From contig NZ_MZNT01000002.1 of assembly GCF_002042965.1 (NCBI RefSeq), forward strand, positions 62,001 to 126,000: a stretch of DNA of 64,000 nt, read 5' to 3'. The position numbers and the translations under genes were made by a program. Positions 17,859 to 27,049 of this stretch are shown one piece after another. The notes below the pieces were generated by a model, which was not told the origin of the DNA, did no database searches, and saw nothing but the letters and a program-made list of their open reading frames with translations. Positions within the stretch are counted from its first letter, which is position 1. Each line of letters starts with the position of its first letter. The DNA comes from Paenibacillus sp. 32352. Its GTDB lineage: Bacteria; Bacillota; Bacilli; Paenibacillales; NBRC-103111.

Positions 17859-18296
17859 TTAATAGCGTTTAGGCTGGTTGTTGAATTTGCGCTTATCCCG
17901 GAAATATTGTACCAGCTTGACCACGATGGCAATCAGAGCGAAGATCGCCAAGATATTGACCAGCAATCCGAGAATATTGCCTAGCATTCCCATGTTGCCG
18001 AACAATCCGCCAAACAGCATGCCGGCCAGACCGCCGATGAGCATCCCCTTGAAGAAGCCGCCGCCGCTAAAAAATCCAGGCTTGGTAGCTGTCGTAGGAT
18101 TCGTCGTTCCGTTGGTCGTCTGCTTCGAAGCAGCAGGATCGTTCTTGTTCACACCGCTATTCGGTGTTTGCGTCGTGTTGCTCGGGCTGTAGCTCTTCTT
18201 CGGCGACTTGTACTTAGCCGCATCCGCAACGCCAACCGCACTGAACGAGAAAGCTACGGCACAAGCCATCATGATGATTGATAATCGTTTCCACAT
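17859..18296 (-). CDS. Secreted or membrane-anchored glycine-rich protein
   Basis: 145 aa. A signal peptide (1-26, ending ADA) is followed by a Ser/Thr/Asn/Pro-rich linker (28-72), a glycine- and phenylalanine-rich hydrophobic segment with GGGFFKGMLIGGLAGMLFGG (about 75-105), a second hydrophobic helix and a basic tail. The layout recalls the N-terminal half of proteins labelled Tim44-like in Bacillales, but the Tim44 domain itself is absent. No function can be given. ATG 18296 follows GGAGGG. Confidence 0.7.
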   Translation of the reverse strand: MWKRLSIIMMACAVAFSFSAVGVADAAKYKSPKKSYSPSNTTQTPNSGVNKNDPAASKQTTNGTTNPTTATKPGFFSGGGFFKGMLIGGLAGMLFGGLFGNMGMLGNILGLLVNILAIFALIAIVVKLVQYFRDKRKFNNQPKRY

Positions 18297-18451
18297 AGTC
18301 TTGACCCTCCAAGTAATTTTGTAAAAATAGAGCGTTTCTAAAAGTTACTACGAATAATCTGGGCAAAGGTTTCAGTTTTTATCCCTTCTTGGTACAATGG
18401 TACTAGTAAAATATAAAAAACTATTATTCAACCATAAGAGGCGGTTGCTTT

Positions 18452-18988
18452 ATGTCACAATATCCTCAAGCTTATATCGATTATTTAATTTATTTCCACG
18501 CGGAACGCGATTATTTCGAATGCCATGAGGTTATGGAAGCTTACTGGAAGGAGCATCCGGGAGACCCGCTGGCTTCTTGCTATGTCGGTCTTATTCAAAT
18601 TGCCGTTGCACTCTACCATCAACGGAGAAATAACCTGAACGGAGCGCGAAAAATGATGGCCAGCGCTATGACGAATCTGACTGACGAAGGAATGCAAGCG
18701 CTTGGCATCGATCCGAAATCGCTAAGGTCAATGCTTCAGGAACGGCTGACCCAGCTAGCTGCCGAAGCTCCCGTTTTCGAAGATATCAATCTGCCTTTAA
18801 CGGATGTACAGCTTGTAGAGGCTTGCAGAAAACACTGCGAGGAAAGCAGTCTGCATTGGCAATGCGTCAGCGACTTCTCCAATGGAAGGCTGATTCATAA
18901 GCATAAGCTTCGTGACCGGAGCTCTGTCATTGCAGAAAGGGAGCAAAGCCGTTTGAATAAAGCGCAGCAGCGGGGTAGATCCTCATGA
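18452..18988 (+). CDS. DUF309 domain protein (YpuF-like)
   Basis: 178 aa. The N-terminal half carries the DUF309 signature YFHAERDYFECHEVMEAYWKE and a second helix pair VGLIQIAVALYHQRRNN; His and Glu in ECHEVxE are the conserved residues. Function is unknown. The C-terminal 60 residues are charged and not recognised. It is translationally coupled to the response regulator by an ATGA overlap at 18985-18988, so it is the first gene of a three-gene operon with the two-component pair. Confidence 0.85.
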   Translation: MSQYPQAYIDYLIYFHAERDYFECHEVMEAYWKEHPGDPLASCYVGLIQIAVALYHQRRNNLNGARKMMASAMTNLTDEGMQALGIDPKSLRSMLQERLTQLAAEAPVFEDINLPLTDVQLVEACRKHCEESSLHWQCVSDFSNGRLIHKHKLRDRSSVIAEREQSRLNKAQQRGRSS

Positions 18989-19725
18989 CCAGTCTGACGA
19001 AGCTTGGCAAAGTCGTCGTCGTAGACGATGAACCGAATATTGTAGAAGTGATCCGATTATATCTGGAGCATGCAGGTTACGAGCCTTTTATCGTGTATAG
19101 AGGCAATGATGTGATGCAGATGATTCGGGAGCAGACGCCGGATATCGTACTGCTGGACGTCATGCTGCCAGACAAGTCGGGCTTCGAGCTATGCAGTGAT
19201 ATCCGCAATGAACCGGGGCCGCTGTCAGCTACGCCTATTATTTTCCTGACGGCCAAGGGGGAATCGATCGATAAGCTGAGGGCGTTTAACCTCGGTGTAG
19301 ATGACTATATTGTCAAACCGTTCGATCCTAACGAGCTCATCGCCCGAATCAAGGCTGTGCTTCGCAGGACGCAGGCTCAGACCGCTTCTGTGATGTCATC
19401 CTCGGCGAAACCTCTCAAAACCATTCTTCGGATAGGGACACTCATGGTGGACCCGGAGCAGTATAAAGTGACGATCGGAGGGGAGCGGATAGATCTGACG
19501 CCCAAAGAAATTGAACTGCTCCATTTCCTGGCTTCCAACCCGGGCCGAGTCTACTCGAGGGAAGATTTGCTCGGGTATGTGTGGAATTTTGACTTTAGCG
19601 GCGGCACGCGAACAGTCGATGCCCATGTCAAAAATTTGCGCAAGAAGCTCGGCACGAATCCCGACTGGGCCATTCAAACTTTATGGGGCATAGGATACTC
19701 CTTCGAGGTCTCCCGTCATGCTTAA
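18985..19725 (+). CDS. OmpR/PhoB-family response regulator
   Basis: 246 aa. A receiver domain has the acid pocket VDDE, phospho-acceptor Asp58 in VLLDVMLP, Thr in FLTAK and Lys in IVKPF. A winged-helix DNA-binding domain follows (LTPKEIELLHFLASNPGRVYSREDLL, RTVDAHVKNLRKKLG, IGYSFEV). It pairs with the kinase whose gene overlaps it by eight bases. No target can be named from the sequence. Confidence 0.95.
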   Translation: MTSLTKLGKVVVVDDEPNIVEVIRLYLEHAGYEPFIVYRGNDVMQMIREQTPDIVLLDVMLPDKSGFELCSDIRNEPGPLSATPIIFLTAKGESIDKLRAFNLGVDDYIVKPFDPNELIARIKAVLRRTQAQTASVMSSSAKPLKTILRIGTLMVDPEQYKVTIGGERIDLTPKEIELLHFLASNPGRVYSREDLLGYVWNFDFSGGTRTVDAHVKNLRKKLGTNPDWAIQTLWGIGYSFEVSRHA

Positions 19726-21154
19726 ACGCTGGTACCGAAGCTTTTATATCAAGATCTTTTTGTCGTTCCTGGCGACATGTATCCTGTTTTTTATCGGATT
19801 GGCGCTCTTTTGGAACAGTTATTTCACAGATCTTTTATATAAGGACAAGAAGGATTTGCTTTCTTCCCGGATGGCCGAAGTGACCAAGCTGCTGCCTTCC
19901 GTTGCGGACGGGACGATCTCCACTCGGGAGCTTCGCTTCGGCATTAGAATTATCGCTAGAAGCATCAACGGCCAGGTGTGGCTGATCGATGCCAAAGGAA
20001 ATGTGCTGAACGGATCGTCGGAGCGGGAGGGCACGGTCATACCGAGTGCGATGGACAGCTTGTTTATCGAAGGACTGAAGGGCCAGACCGGCTTCGTTGC
20101 GGGACAATACAAGTTTGAGCACCGGCCGCGGGAAGGGATATTGACGTATTATGCCCCTGCGCAAATGAACGGACAGCCGATCGTTGTGTTTTTGAATGTT
20201 CCGATATTGGAGGTTAGCGAGGCGCTGGCTACCGTGCGCTGGAATATCATTGTCCCGCTGGTGTTCTCGTTGATTGCCGTTGCTATCATTCTGTTTATTT
20301 TATCCCGCAAGCTGGCCGGACCGCTCCAGCAGATGAACCGTGCGGCGCTTGAGGTGGCCGGAGGGGATTTCTCCACGCGCGTGCCCGTCACATCGGAGGA
20401 CGAGGTCGGCGAGTTGGCGAAGAGCTTTAACTTCATGGTGGACCAGCTGGTTCAATGGGAGGATGCGCGGCAGGAGTTCCTGGCTAATGTATCCCACGAG
20501 CTGAGATCCCCGCTGACGACCTTACGCGGCTTCATTATTGCGATGAATGACAAGGTCATTCCCGTAGAGAAATACGATCATTATTTGAAAATATGCGACA
20601 ATGAGGTACAGCGGCTGCAGCGTCTTGTGAACGACCTCCTGGACCTGGCAAGAATTCAAAACGGCAGCGATGTATTTCAGACGAGGCCGATCTCGTTAAA
20701 TGAAGTGCTGGGCCACGTTCTTACGCTCATGAAATCCCCGATTCACGAGAAGCAGCTGGTGCTTCACGAGTTGATTCCTTATAAGGAAGAACCCGTTATG
20801 GTCGAGCTGGACACGGACAGGTTTATTCAAGTCATGCAAAATTTAATCTATAATGCGATTCAATTTACGCCGACAGGCGGGATCATCACGGTAGAAATGT
20901 ACAAGGAAGGCGATCAGGCCGTCATCTGGGTCAGGGATACAGGTATCGGGATGGAGCAGGAGGAGCTTCATCGAATCTGGGATCGTTTCTATAAGGTGGA
21001 GCATTCCCGTACATCGGTATCGGGCGGAACGGGTCTTGGCCTTACCATCGTCAAGCATCTGGTCAGCGGGATGAAAGGGAGCATCAGCGTGACCAGCAAA
21101 CCCGGCGCCGGGACCGATTTCAAGCTGATGTTTCCGTTGAGTGAGGAGATGTGA
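19718..21154 (+). CDS. Sensor histidine kinase (EnvZ/PhoR type)
   Basis: 478 aa. Two membrane helices (about 12-32 and 172-195) bracket a roughly 140-residue extracytoplasmic sensor region. A HAMP domain (LSRKLAGPLQQMNRAALEVAGGDFSTRV) follows. The H box is SHELRSPLTT with His near 260, then N box NLIYNAIQF, G1 box DTGIGM, F box FYKVEH and G2 box GTGLGLTIVK. All catalytic boxes are intact. The start overlaps the end of the response-regulator gene. A terminator lies 52 bp after the stop. Confidence 0.95.
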   Translation: MLKRWYRSFYIKIFLSFLATCILFFIGLALFWNSYFTDLLYKDKKDLLSSRMAEVTKLLPSVADGTISTRELRFGIRIIARSINGQVWLIDAKGNVLNGSSEREGTVIPSAMDSLFIEGLKGQTGFVAGQYKFEHRPREGILTYYAPAQMNGQPIVVFLNVPILEVSEALATVRWNIIVPLVFSLIAVAIILFILSRKLAGPLQQMNRAALEVAGGDFSTRVPVTSEDEVGELAKSFNFMVDQLVQWEDARQEFLANVSHELRSPLTTLRGFIIAMNDKVIPVEKYDHYLKICDNEVQRLQRLVNDLLDLARIQNGSDVFQTRPISLNEVLGHVLTLMKSPIHEKQLVLHELIPYKEEPVMVELDTDRFIQVMQNLIYNAIQFTPTGGIITVEMYKEGDQAVIWVRDTGIGMEQEELHRIWDRFYKVEHSRTSVSGGTGLGLTIVKHLVSGMKGSISVTSKPGAGTDFKLMFPLSEEM

Positions 21155-21205
21155 TTTTTACATAATTTTCACAAATCACTCATAATTTCATCAAAGTTAG
21201 CAAGT

Positions 21206-21241
21206 ATCCTGTCTCTATACGAATAGAGCGGGATTTTTTTT
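21206..21241 (+). terminator. Terminator after the two-component operon
   Basis: The arms ATCCTG/CGGGAT and CTCTAT/ATAGAG form a two-part stem around ACGA, followed by eight T. Confidence 0.8.
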
Positions 21242-21419
21242 CGCATGGGGAAGTGAGGCCATACATGAGCGGGCCTTGCAAACGATTGCTTCCTTTACGA
21301 TCATTATTCCGCCGCTACGCGGTTATGTTTCCATGGCAAAAGACGTCGGCAGAGAATAATCACATGGAGAACCGCTTGTTCGAAATGGACGGCAGCGTCC
21401 TTGATACAGGGGGTGGCTT

Positions 21420-22025
21420 ATGTTCACTTGTTTCACCCGGTTGGGAATATGGATATGTATCGCCGCAGCCCTGTTGGCCGGATGTGTCAGGAAAGAACCG
21501 GTCAAACCGTCGCAGCAGTCCGCCTCAACGTTGAAACAGGAAGATGTCCAGAGCGACAAGGAAAGGGAAATGGTGATTCTGTTTCAAGGTCTGGTTCAAA
21601 TGGATAAACAGGATCATCTTGCGATTAATAGAAAACAAGCCGAGGAGCTGCTTCCTGCGGTCAGACGCAATAGCAGTATGGGCGAGCTGTCCATGGCCGA
21701 ACAGCAGATCATCGTAGGCATTCTGACTGTCGAGCAGAGGCGGTTTGTTACGGATTATCAAAACAGTGTTCATGATCATATTCAGGCGATGAAGGACAGG
21801 AAGGATATGGATGAGCTGAATAAGGAGGAAAGGGAACGTATGGTTCAGGAGTTCCAGCTTCGCCGTCAAGAGCAGGGTCATCAGGAGCACAACGCTCAGG
21901 AAAGCAGCAATGCGGACTCTGATGCTCCATTGCCCCCATCGGATCCTGCAAGAAAGTCATCAAACAACGTAGAGCAAAGGCTGATTCGCCTGTTAGAAAA
22001 TAAATTGGAGGAAGAGAAAAAGTGA
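21420..22025 (+). CDS. Putative lipoprotein of unknown function
   Basis: 201 aa. A short N-terminal hydrophobic segment ends in the lipobox LLAGC (Cys at about 22). The rest is hydrophilic and probably helical, very rich in Glu, Gln, Lys and Arg (about 40-200), with stretches such as ELNKEERERMVQEFQLRRQEQ that could form coiled coil. I do not recognise the family. ATG 21420 lies a few bases after GGGGGTGG. The region 21242-21419 before it holds no convincing gene. It is followed 31 bp later by the short ORF in front of the carbonic anhydrase. Confidence 0.65.
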   Translation: MFTCFTRLGIWICIAAALLAGCVRKEPVKPSQQSASTLKQEDVQSDKEREMVILFQGLVQMDKQDHLAINRKQAEELLPAVRRNSSMGELSMAEQQIIVGILTVEQRRFVTDYQNSVHDHIQAMKDRKDMDELNKEERERMVQEFQLRRQEQGHQEHNAQESSNADSDAPLPPSDPARKSSNNVEQRLIRLLENKLEEEKK

Positions 22026-22056
22026 CTAAAGTTTGCAAATAAAGGAGTATTTTTTC

Positions 22057-22155
22057 TTGAAAATAACGCTGAAAAGCGATAAAGTAATTCTCACAGGACA
22101 ATCTGTTGAGACAGTTTCTGTAAACGGCTATCAGAAGAGGTGTGAAGTTCTATGA
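22057..22155 (+). CDS. Small 32-aa ORF translationally coupled to carbonic anhydrase
   Basis: A TTG-started frame lies nine bases after a clean AAAGGAG (22041-22047). It runs 32 codons and ends in a TGA that overlaps the ATG of the carbonic anhydrase gene as ATGA (22152-22155). The predicted peptide starts MKITLKSDKVILTG and ends QKRCEVL; I do not recognise it. Spacing and overlap are those of real coupled genes. A regulatory upstream ORF is the alternative to a functional peptide. Confidence 0.45.
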   Translation: MKITLKSDKVILTGQSVETVSVNGYQKRCEVL

Positions 22156-22706
22156 GTAAATTACTACAGGAAATTCTTGAGTACAATCGGTTCTTTGTCG
22201 AGGAGAAGAAATACGAGCCTTACTTGACGTCCAAGTTCCCGGACAAGAAGTTCGTTATTCTAACCTGCATGGATACCCGGTTAATCGAGCTTCTGCCGGC
22301 TAGCATGAATATTAAGAACGGTGACGTGAAAATGATCAAGGCGGCCGGCGGCGTTGTATCAACTCCATTCGGAGGCATCATGCGCAGCTTGATCGTAGCC
22401 ATTTATGAATTGGGCGCTGACGAAGTGTTTGTTATCGGACACTACGATTGCGGTATGAGCCACTTGAATCCGGAAGCAACCAAGAAGAAATTTGTTGAGC
22501 GCGGCATCAAGGAAGAAACGCTCCAAACTCTTGAGTATTCGGGTCTGAACATCGAGAGATGGTTGAGAGGATTTGACGATGTAGCTGAAAGTGTTAAAAA
22601 CAGCGTGAATCTCATTAAGCATCATCCGCTCGTACCAGATATTCCGGTTCACGGCCTGATCATTGATCCGGCTACAGGCAAGCTGGACGTCGTATCGGCT
22701 GACTAA
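22152..22706 (+). CDS. ytiB: Beta-class carbonic anhydrase (YtiB-like)
   Basis: 184 aa. It converts CO2 and water to bicarbonate in the cytoplasm. Zinc ligands are visible: Cys and Asp in LTCMDTR (about 39-43), and His and Cys in GHYDCGM (about 97-100). The helix KSAGG-like region reads KAAGGVVSTPFGG. Length and the ending PVHGLIIDPATGKLD match B. subtilis YtiB. Its ATG 22152 has its own ribosome site (AGAAGAGGTG) and also overlaps the stop of a 32-codon ORF. An imperfect hairpin (about 22728-22756) separates it from the convergent gene that follows. Confidence 0.95.
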   Translation: MSKLLQEILEYNRFFVEEKKYEPYLTSKFPDKKFVILTCMDTRLIELLPASMNIKNGDVKMIKAAGGVVSTPFGGIMRSLIVAIYELGADEVFVIGHYDCGMSHLNPEATKKKFVERGIKEETLQTLEYSGLNIERWLRGFDDVAESVKNSVNLIKHHPLVPDIPVHGLIIDPATGKLDVVSAD

Positions 22707-22776
22707 CTGCTGAGGGCAGTGCACGGCCAGCTTCGATACATGTCGAAGTGCTGGTCGCGCCTCTCTTGCCCGGCAG

Positions 22777-23103
22777 TTAGTGGGTTCTCTTATCAATCAG
22801 GCGCATGTAGGCGTTGTAGATTTGGCCGCTGCTTTTTAGAATATAGCCTCCATTGTCGCTGTAACCCAGTGTCATTCGCTCTTCAAAATAGACCTCATGC
22901 TTTTTCTCATACAATACCTCGTAAGGGGTACCCTCCGCAGTCAGGTCACGATCATCCGCCTTATCGACAATCCATAAAGTAGGAACGCCGCTCACCGCGC
23001 ATCCGCATCCTTCCGAATCGTACACCAGCTTCAGCTTCTCTTGCCCATTGATTTGATGTTTTTGCAGCTGTTCGACAGCTTGCTCTGTAAAAGTAATATG
23101 CAT
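22777..23103 (-). CDS. HesB/IscA-like iron-sulfur cluster biosynthesis family protein
   Basis: 108 aa, opening MHITFTEQAVEQLQKHQ, then LKLVYDSEGCGCAVSGVPTLW and FEERMTLGYSDNGGYILKSSGQIYNA. This matches the Firmicute YqkB/HesB-like branch (Fe-S biosynthesis family). It has the CGC pair in the middle but not the C-terminal CGC of true A-type carriers, so a role in cluster transfer is uncertain. ATG 23103 follows GGAGAGG, and the longer frame from 23130 has no ribosome site. It is convergent with the carbonic anhydrase gene. Confidence 0.8.
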   Translation of the reverse strand: MHITFTEQAVEQLQKHQINGQEKLKLVYDSEGCGCAVSGVPTLWIVDKADDRDLTAEGTPYEVLYEKKHEVYFEERMTLGYSDNGGYILKSSGQIYNAYMRLIDKRTH

Positions 23104-23244
23104 AAGTAGTCCTCTCCTTTTTGTACCCATTATTGTAGCATAGATGGCCCTTGGATGTCTTCGAGCTTATAGCAGGGAGTCGAGTTGCTTCTCTTTTCCA
23201 GACGAAGTATCATTTAGATATCGCTTTGAAAGGGGTGCTGTCCA

Positions 23245-24765
23245 ATGAGTAAGCCAGGATTTGAACAGAAGCTGACAGATTTCAAGGAATATTTGAAAAA
23301 AATGAAGAGCTACGAGGAAGCCATTGGCCTCTTATATTGGGACATGAGGACAGGAGCGCCCAAGAAAGGCATTGCGACCCGTTCGGAAGTTGTCGGTATG
23401 CTGTCAGGGGAATATTTCGCCTTGTCCGTGTCTGAGCAAATGGGAGAGATGCTGGAATATTTCAAAGAACCGGATACCTATGCGCAGCTCAGCCGAACCG
23501 ATCGCACGATCGTCGATGAATGCAAAAAGGAATATGACCGAAGCAAAAAAATTCCACAAAAGCTGCATCAGGAATACGTCGTATTGACCTCGCAGGCCGA
23601 ATCCGTGTGGGAGGAAGCGAAGGAAGCGTCCGATTATAAGATGTTCCAGCCGTACTTGGAGAAGATCGTGGCGACCAATCTGGAGTTCATTAAGCTATGG
23701 GGCTATGAGGGACATAAATACAATACGCTGCTGGATATGTACGAGCCCGGGATGACTGTATCCAAGCTGGATCAGGTATTCGGCGCCCTGCGGGATAAGG
23801 TGGTTCCTCTTCTGGCTGCTATCCAGCAGTCGAATCACAAGCCGACGACCGGATTTCTTCAGCAAACGTTTGAGAAGGAGAAGCAAAAGCAGTTCAGCTT
23901 GTTCATTCTGAAGCAGATGGGATATGATTTTGAAGCGGGACGGCTGGATGAAACGGTGCATCCGTTTGCTACGGGGCTGAACCCGGGTGATGTAAGAATC
24001 ACCACGCGGTATTTGCTCGATGACGTGAACAGCGCACTCTTCGGAACCATTCATGAAGGCGGCCATGCGTTGTATGAGCAGAATATTTCGCCGAAGCTCA
24101 TTGGAACACCGCTCTGTACGGGTACGTCGATGGGCATTCATGAGTCGCAGTCCCGCTTCTGGGAAAATATGATCGGCCGCAGCCGTCCTTTCTGGAGACG
24201 TTATTTCGGCGATTTGCAGCAAAATTACCCGGGGCAATTCGATTCGGTCTCCGTGGAGGATTATTACCGCGCGACGAACGAAGTGAAGCCTTCGTTGATT
24301 CGTATTGAAGCGGATGAGCTCACGTATAACTTACATATCATGGTTCGCTATGAGATTGAGAAGGCGCTGTTCAGTGAAAGCGTAAGCGTTGCGGATCTGC
24401 CGGATGTTTGGAATGAGAAGTATAAGGAATACCTCGGCGTCGTTCCTGATAACGATGGAGAAGGCGTTCTGCAGGATGTTCATTGGGCAGGAGGCTCGTT
24501 CGGCTATTTCCCGTCCTATGCTCTCGGGAACATGTACGCGGCGCAAATTGGGAGGACGCTTCGTAAGGAGCTGCCTGATTTTGACCAGCTCATAGAAGGG
24601 GGCAAGCTGCTTCCGATCAAGGACTGGCTCACCGATAAGATTTATCAATATGGCAAAGAGCTGTCACCGAACGAAATCATCCTGCAAGTAACGGGGGAAG
24701 AATTGAACCCTGATTACCTGGTGGATTATTTGACAGAGAAATACTCGGACATCTATAAGCTGTAA
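23245..24765 (+). CDS. ypwA: M32-family metallocarboxypeptidase
   Basis: 506 aa, full family length. Active site HEGGHALYEQ (HExxH variant, near residue 270) is followed by the M32 motif HESQSRFWEN and by the EADELTYNLHIMVRYEIEK block. M32 enzymes remove C-terminal amino acids from peptides in the cytoplasm. B. subtilis YpwA is the likely ortholog. ATG 23245 follows GAAAGGGG. Monocistronic, with a strong terminator behind it. Confidence 0.95.
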   Translation: MSKPGFEQKLTDFKEYLKKMKSYEEAIGLLYWDMRTGAPKKGIATRSEVVGMLSGEYFALSVSEQMGEMLEYFKEPDTYAQLSRTDRTIVDECKKEYDRSKKIPQKLHQEYVVLTSQAESVWEEAKEASDYKMFQPYLEKIVATNLEFIKLWGYEGHKYNTLLDMYEPGMTVSKLDQVFGALRDKVVPLLAAIQQSNHKPTTGFLQQTFEKEKQKQFSLFILKQMGYDFEAGRLDETVHPFATGLNPGDVRITTRYLLDDVNSALFGTIHEGGHALYEQNISPKLIGTPLCTGTSMGIHESQSRFWENMIGRSRPFWRRYFGDLQQNYPGQFDSVSVEDYYRATNEVKPSLIRIEADELTYNLHIMVRYEIEKALFSESVSVADLPDVWNEKYKEYLGVVPDNDGEGVLQDVHWAGGSFGYFPSYALGNMYAAQIGRTLRKELPDFDQLIEGGKLLPIKDWLTDKIYQYGKELSPNEIILQVTGEELNPDYLVDYLTEKYSDIYKL

Positions 24766-24810
24766 AGCATCCGCTCCCATATAAAGGGATACGTTATATT
24801 TATAGGAAGA

Positions 24811-24857
24811 AGCCCGGCGCAAGAGCTTAGATAAGAGCTCCGCCGGGTTTCTTTTTT
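24811..24857 (+). terminator. Terminator after the M32 peptidase gene
   Basis: The arms AGCCCGGCG and CGCCGGGTT, with an inner AGAGCTTA/TAAGAGCT pairing, are followed by a T-rich tract. Confidence 0.85.
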
Positions 24858-24868
24858 GCATAAAATCA

Positions 24869-24918
24869 TGATAATGATTTTCAAATTCATTGACAATTGA
24901 TAACGATTCTCATAGAAT
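24869..24918 (+). promoter_or_regulatory. Iron-regulated promoter with two Fur boxes
   Basis: TTGACA (24890-24895) and TAGAAT (24913-24918) are separated by exactly 17 bp. A 7-1-7 Fur box TGATAATGATTTTCA (24869-24883) lies upstream, one base off the Bacillus consensus. A second, TGATAACGATTCTCA (24898-24912), fills the spacer. Iron-loaded Fur should block this promoter, so the siderophore operon should be on under iron limitation. Confidence 0.88.
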
Positions 24919-24974
24919 GAAAAAGAACCAATTATTCCTTCATCATATTACTAGAGAGACAAAAGAGGATCTGC

Positions 24975-25982
24975 ATGAAAGCTTTATTTCGAAGTACCCG
25001 GGCCAAAGTCGCCGGACTTATCTTTTTTATGATCCTGTGTGCCGTTTCCTGCGCATGCAGCGTTATGTTCGGGGTCAATAACTATTCTTGGAATACAATA
25101 GTGGAGGCCTATACGGCCTTTAACAATTCTAACGATCATCTGATTATTCAAACCGCAAGAGTACCGAGGGCGCTTATCGCCATAGCGGTTGGTGCCAGTC
25201 TGGCGGTTGCCGGAGCGTATATGCAAGCTCTAACCAGAAATCCGCTGGCTTCGCCGAGCCTCTTCGGCGTCAATTCGGGGGCCGCCTTTTTTATTGTGCT
25301 GCTGGTTGGCTTCGGACCTTCGGCTTCGATGATGACGCTGACTTGGGTCGCTTTCCTGGGTGCCGCCATAAGCGCGGGTATCGTGTATATGCTCGGATCA
25401 TTAGGAAGAGACGGGCTGACCCCTGTGAAGGTTACATTGGCTGGTTCGGCCGTCACAGCCTTCTTCTCTTCTTTAACGCAGGGCGTCCTGCTGACGAACG
25501 GAAAAGCATTCGATCAGGTGCTCATTTGGCTCGTCGGCTCGGTTGCAGGAAGAGAACTGAGGATGCTGGGTGCTGTAGCGCCATACCTTGTTATCGCTCT
25601 GGTGGGAGCCTTGATTCTTGCCCGCCATATTAATATTTTGGCCATGGGTGACGATGTCGCCAAAGGCCTTGGCCAAAGAACGGCTTACATAAAGCTTGCC
25701 GCAGCCGTCATTATCGTCATATTGGCAGGGGGCTCGGTGGCCGTAGCGGGGCCTGTCGTCTTCGTAGGCATCATCATCCCGCATATTGCCCGTTATTTGG
25801 TAGGCAACGACTACCGCTGGCTTGTGCCTTATAGTGCGGTACTCGGGGCCATCTTGATTCTTGCCGCCGATGTGGGCTCCAGATTTATTGCGATGCCGAA
25901 GGAAGTTCCTGTAGGGGTTGTCACCGCATTGCTCGGCGTTCCTTTCTTCGTGTATATTGCACGTAAAGGAGGGAGATCGTAG
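24975..25982 (+). CDS. Iron-siderophore ABC transporter permease (FecCD family), subunit 1
   Basis: 335-aa membrane protein of the BtuC/FecCD family. Family marks are RVPRALIAIAVGASLAVAGAYMQALTRNPLASPSLFGVNSGA, the GLGQR ATPase-contact loop with helices around it, and GPVVFVGIIIPHIARYLVG. It imports ferric siderophore together with the next two genes. It resembles the B. subtilis YfiZ subunit more than Fhu or Feu subunits, but that is a remembered impression. It is first gene after the Fur-box promoter. No binding protein gene is in the operon. Confidence 0.93.
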   Translation: MKALFRSTRAKVAGLIFFMILCAVSCACSVMFGVNNYSWNTIVEAYTAFNNSNDHLIIQTARVPRALIAIAVGASLAVAGAYMQALTRNPLASPSLFGVNSGAAFFIVLLVGFGPSASMMTLTWVAFLGAAISAGIVYMLGSLGRDGLTPVKVTLAGSAVTAFFSSLTQGVLLTNGKAFDQVLIWLVGSVAGRELRMLGAVAPYLVIALVGALILARHINILAMGDDVAKGLGQRTAYIKLAAAVIIVILAGGSVAVAGPVVFVGIIIPHIARYLVGNDYRWLVPYSAVLGAILILAADVGSRFIAMPKEVPVGVVTALLGVPFFVYIARKGGRS

Positions 25983-25983
25983 T

Positions 25984-27027
25984 ATGAGCAAGTATTTGAC
26001 AGTACGCAGTAAAAAAGCCGCCTTCTCTTTTCTTATTAGCAAGAGAATGTTATGGGTCATATTAGGCTTGATCATCGTTAACGCGATTGTGTTTGTTATA
26101 GGAACCGGTGTTGGCTCCGTAAAAATTGCGCCGCTCGAAGTTATCAAAGTGTTATTCGGAGTCGGCTCGGGTACCGAGACATTGATTGTGAACTCACTCC
26201 GACTGCCGCGGATGATTATTGCCGTATTAGTCGGCGCTTCATTGGCGGTATCCGGTGCGATCCTTCAGGGATTGATCCGGAACCCGCTGGCTTCTCCCGA
26301 TATTGTCGGCATTACAGGGGGCGCTTCGCTTGGTGCGGTCTGCTTCTTCTTTTTCCTGGGCAGCACGATGAGCATTCAGTGGCTTCCGCTAAGTGCCATT
26401 ATAGGCGCTTTTGTCTCTACGTTTCTTATTTATATACTGGCCTGGAAGAAGGGCGTATCACCGCTTCGTATGGTCATGATCGGAATCGGGATGTCCTCGG
26501 CCTACAGCTCCATTTCCTACATGCTTATGATTTCCGGCCCTGTCATTCTGGCCAATAAGTCAATGACCTTCATGACGGGCAGCATTTACGGGGTTTCCTG
26601 GGAGAAGGATGTCTGGGTCATGCTTCCCTGGGTCGTCGTGCTTCTGCCTATCGTGCTGCTCTTGGCTAGGGAAGTGAACGTGCAGGAGCTGGGGCAGGAT
26701 ATTGCCGCAGGAGTGGGCAGCGCCGTACAGGCCAAACGGGCTTTGCTTATTCTGCTCAGCGTTGCGTTAGCTGGAGCGGCAGTAGCCATTGGAGGCACGA
26801 TCGGCTTTATCGGCTTGATGGCGCCGCATATAGCGCGCAAGCTCGTTGGCCCGGCCTTCGGCGGAGTACTGCCTGTGTCGGCATTGGTCGGCGCATTCAT
26901 ATTACTAATAGCGGATTTGGCGGCAAGAACGCTGTTCTCGCCCCTTGATATACCTGCAGGAGTATTTACGGCGGTAATCGGCGCACCTTTCTTCGTCTAT
27001 TTGTTGTATAAAAACCGCCATTCATGA
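25984..27027 (+). CDS. Iron-siderophore ABC transporter permease (FecCD family), subunit 2
   Basis: 347 aa, homologous to the preceding gene: RLPRMIIAVLVGASLAVSGAILQGLIRNPLASPDIVGITGGA and GTIGFIGLMAPHIARKLVG. The two permeases form the heterodimeric channel. ATG 25984 begins one base after the previous stop and behind GGAGGG, so the two are tightly coupled. The frame from 25918 is only an upstream extension inside the first permease gene. Confidence 0.93.
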   Translation: MSKYLTVRSKKAAFSFLISKRMLWVILGLIIVNAIVFVIGTGVGSVKIAPLEVIKVLFGVGSGTETLIVNSLRLPRMIIAVLVGASLAVSGAILQGLIRNPLASPDIVGITGGASLGAVCFFFFLGSTMSIQWLPLSAIIGAFVSTFLIYILAWKKGVSPLRMVMIGIGMSSAYSSISYMLMISGPVILANKSMTFMTGSIYGVSWEKDVWVMLPWVVVLLPIVLLLAREVNVQELGQDIAAGVGSAVQAKRALLILLSVALAGAAVAIGGTIGFIGLMAPHIARKLVGPAFGGVLPVSALVGAFILLIADLAARTLFSPLDIPAGVFTAVIGAPFFVYLLYKNRHS

Positions 27028-27049
27028 AGATTAAAGGAGATGACTTCGG

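Noticed and set aside
21253..21534. 93-codon frame overlapping the start of the lipoprotein gene
   Set aside because: It shares 115 bases with a frame that has a lipobox and good codon pattern. The 93-codon product has no recognisable features.
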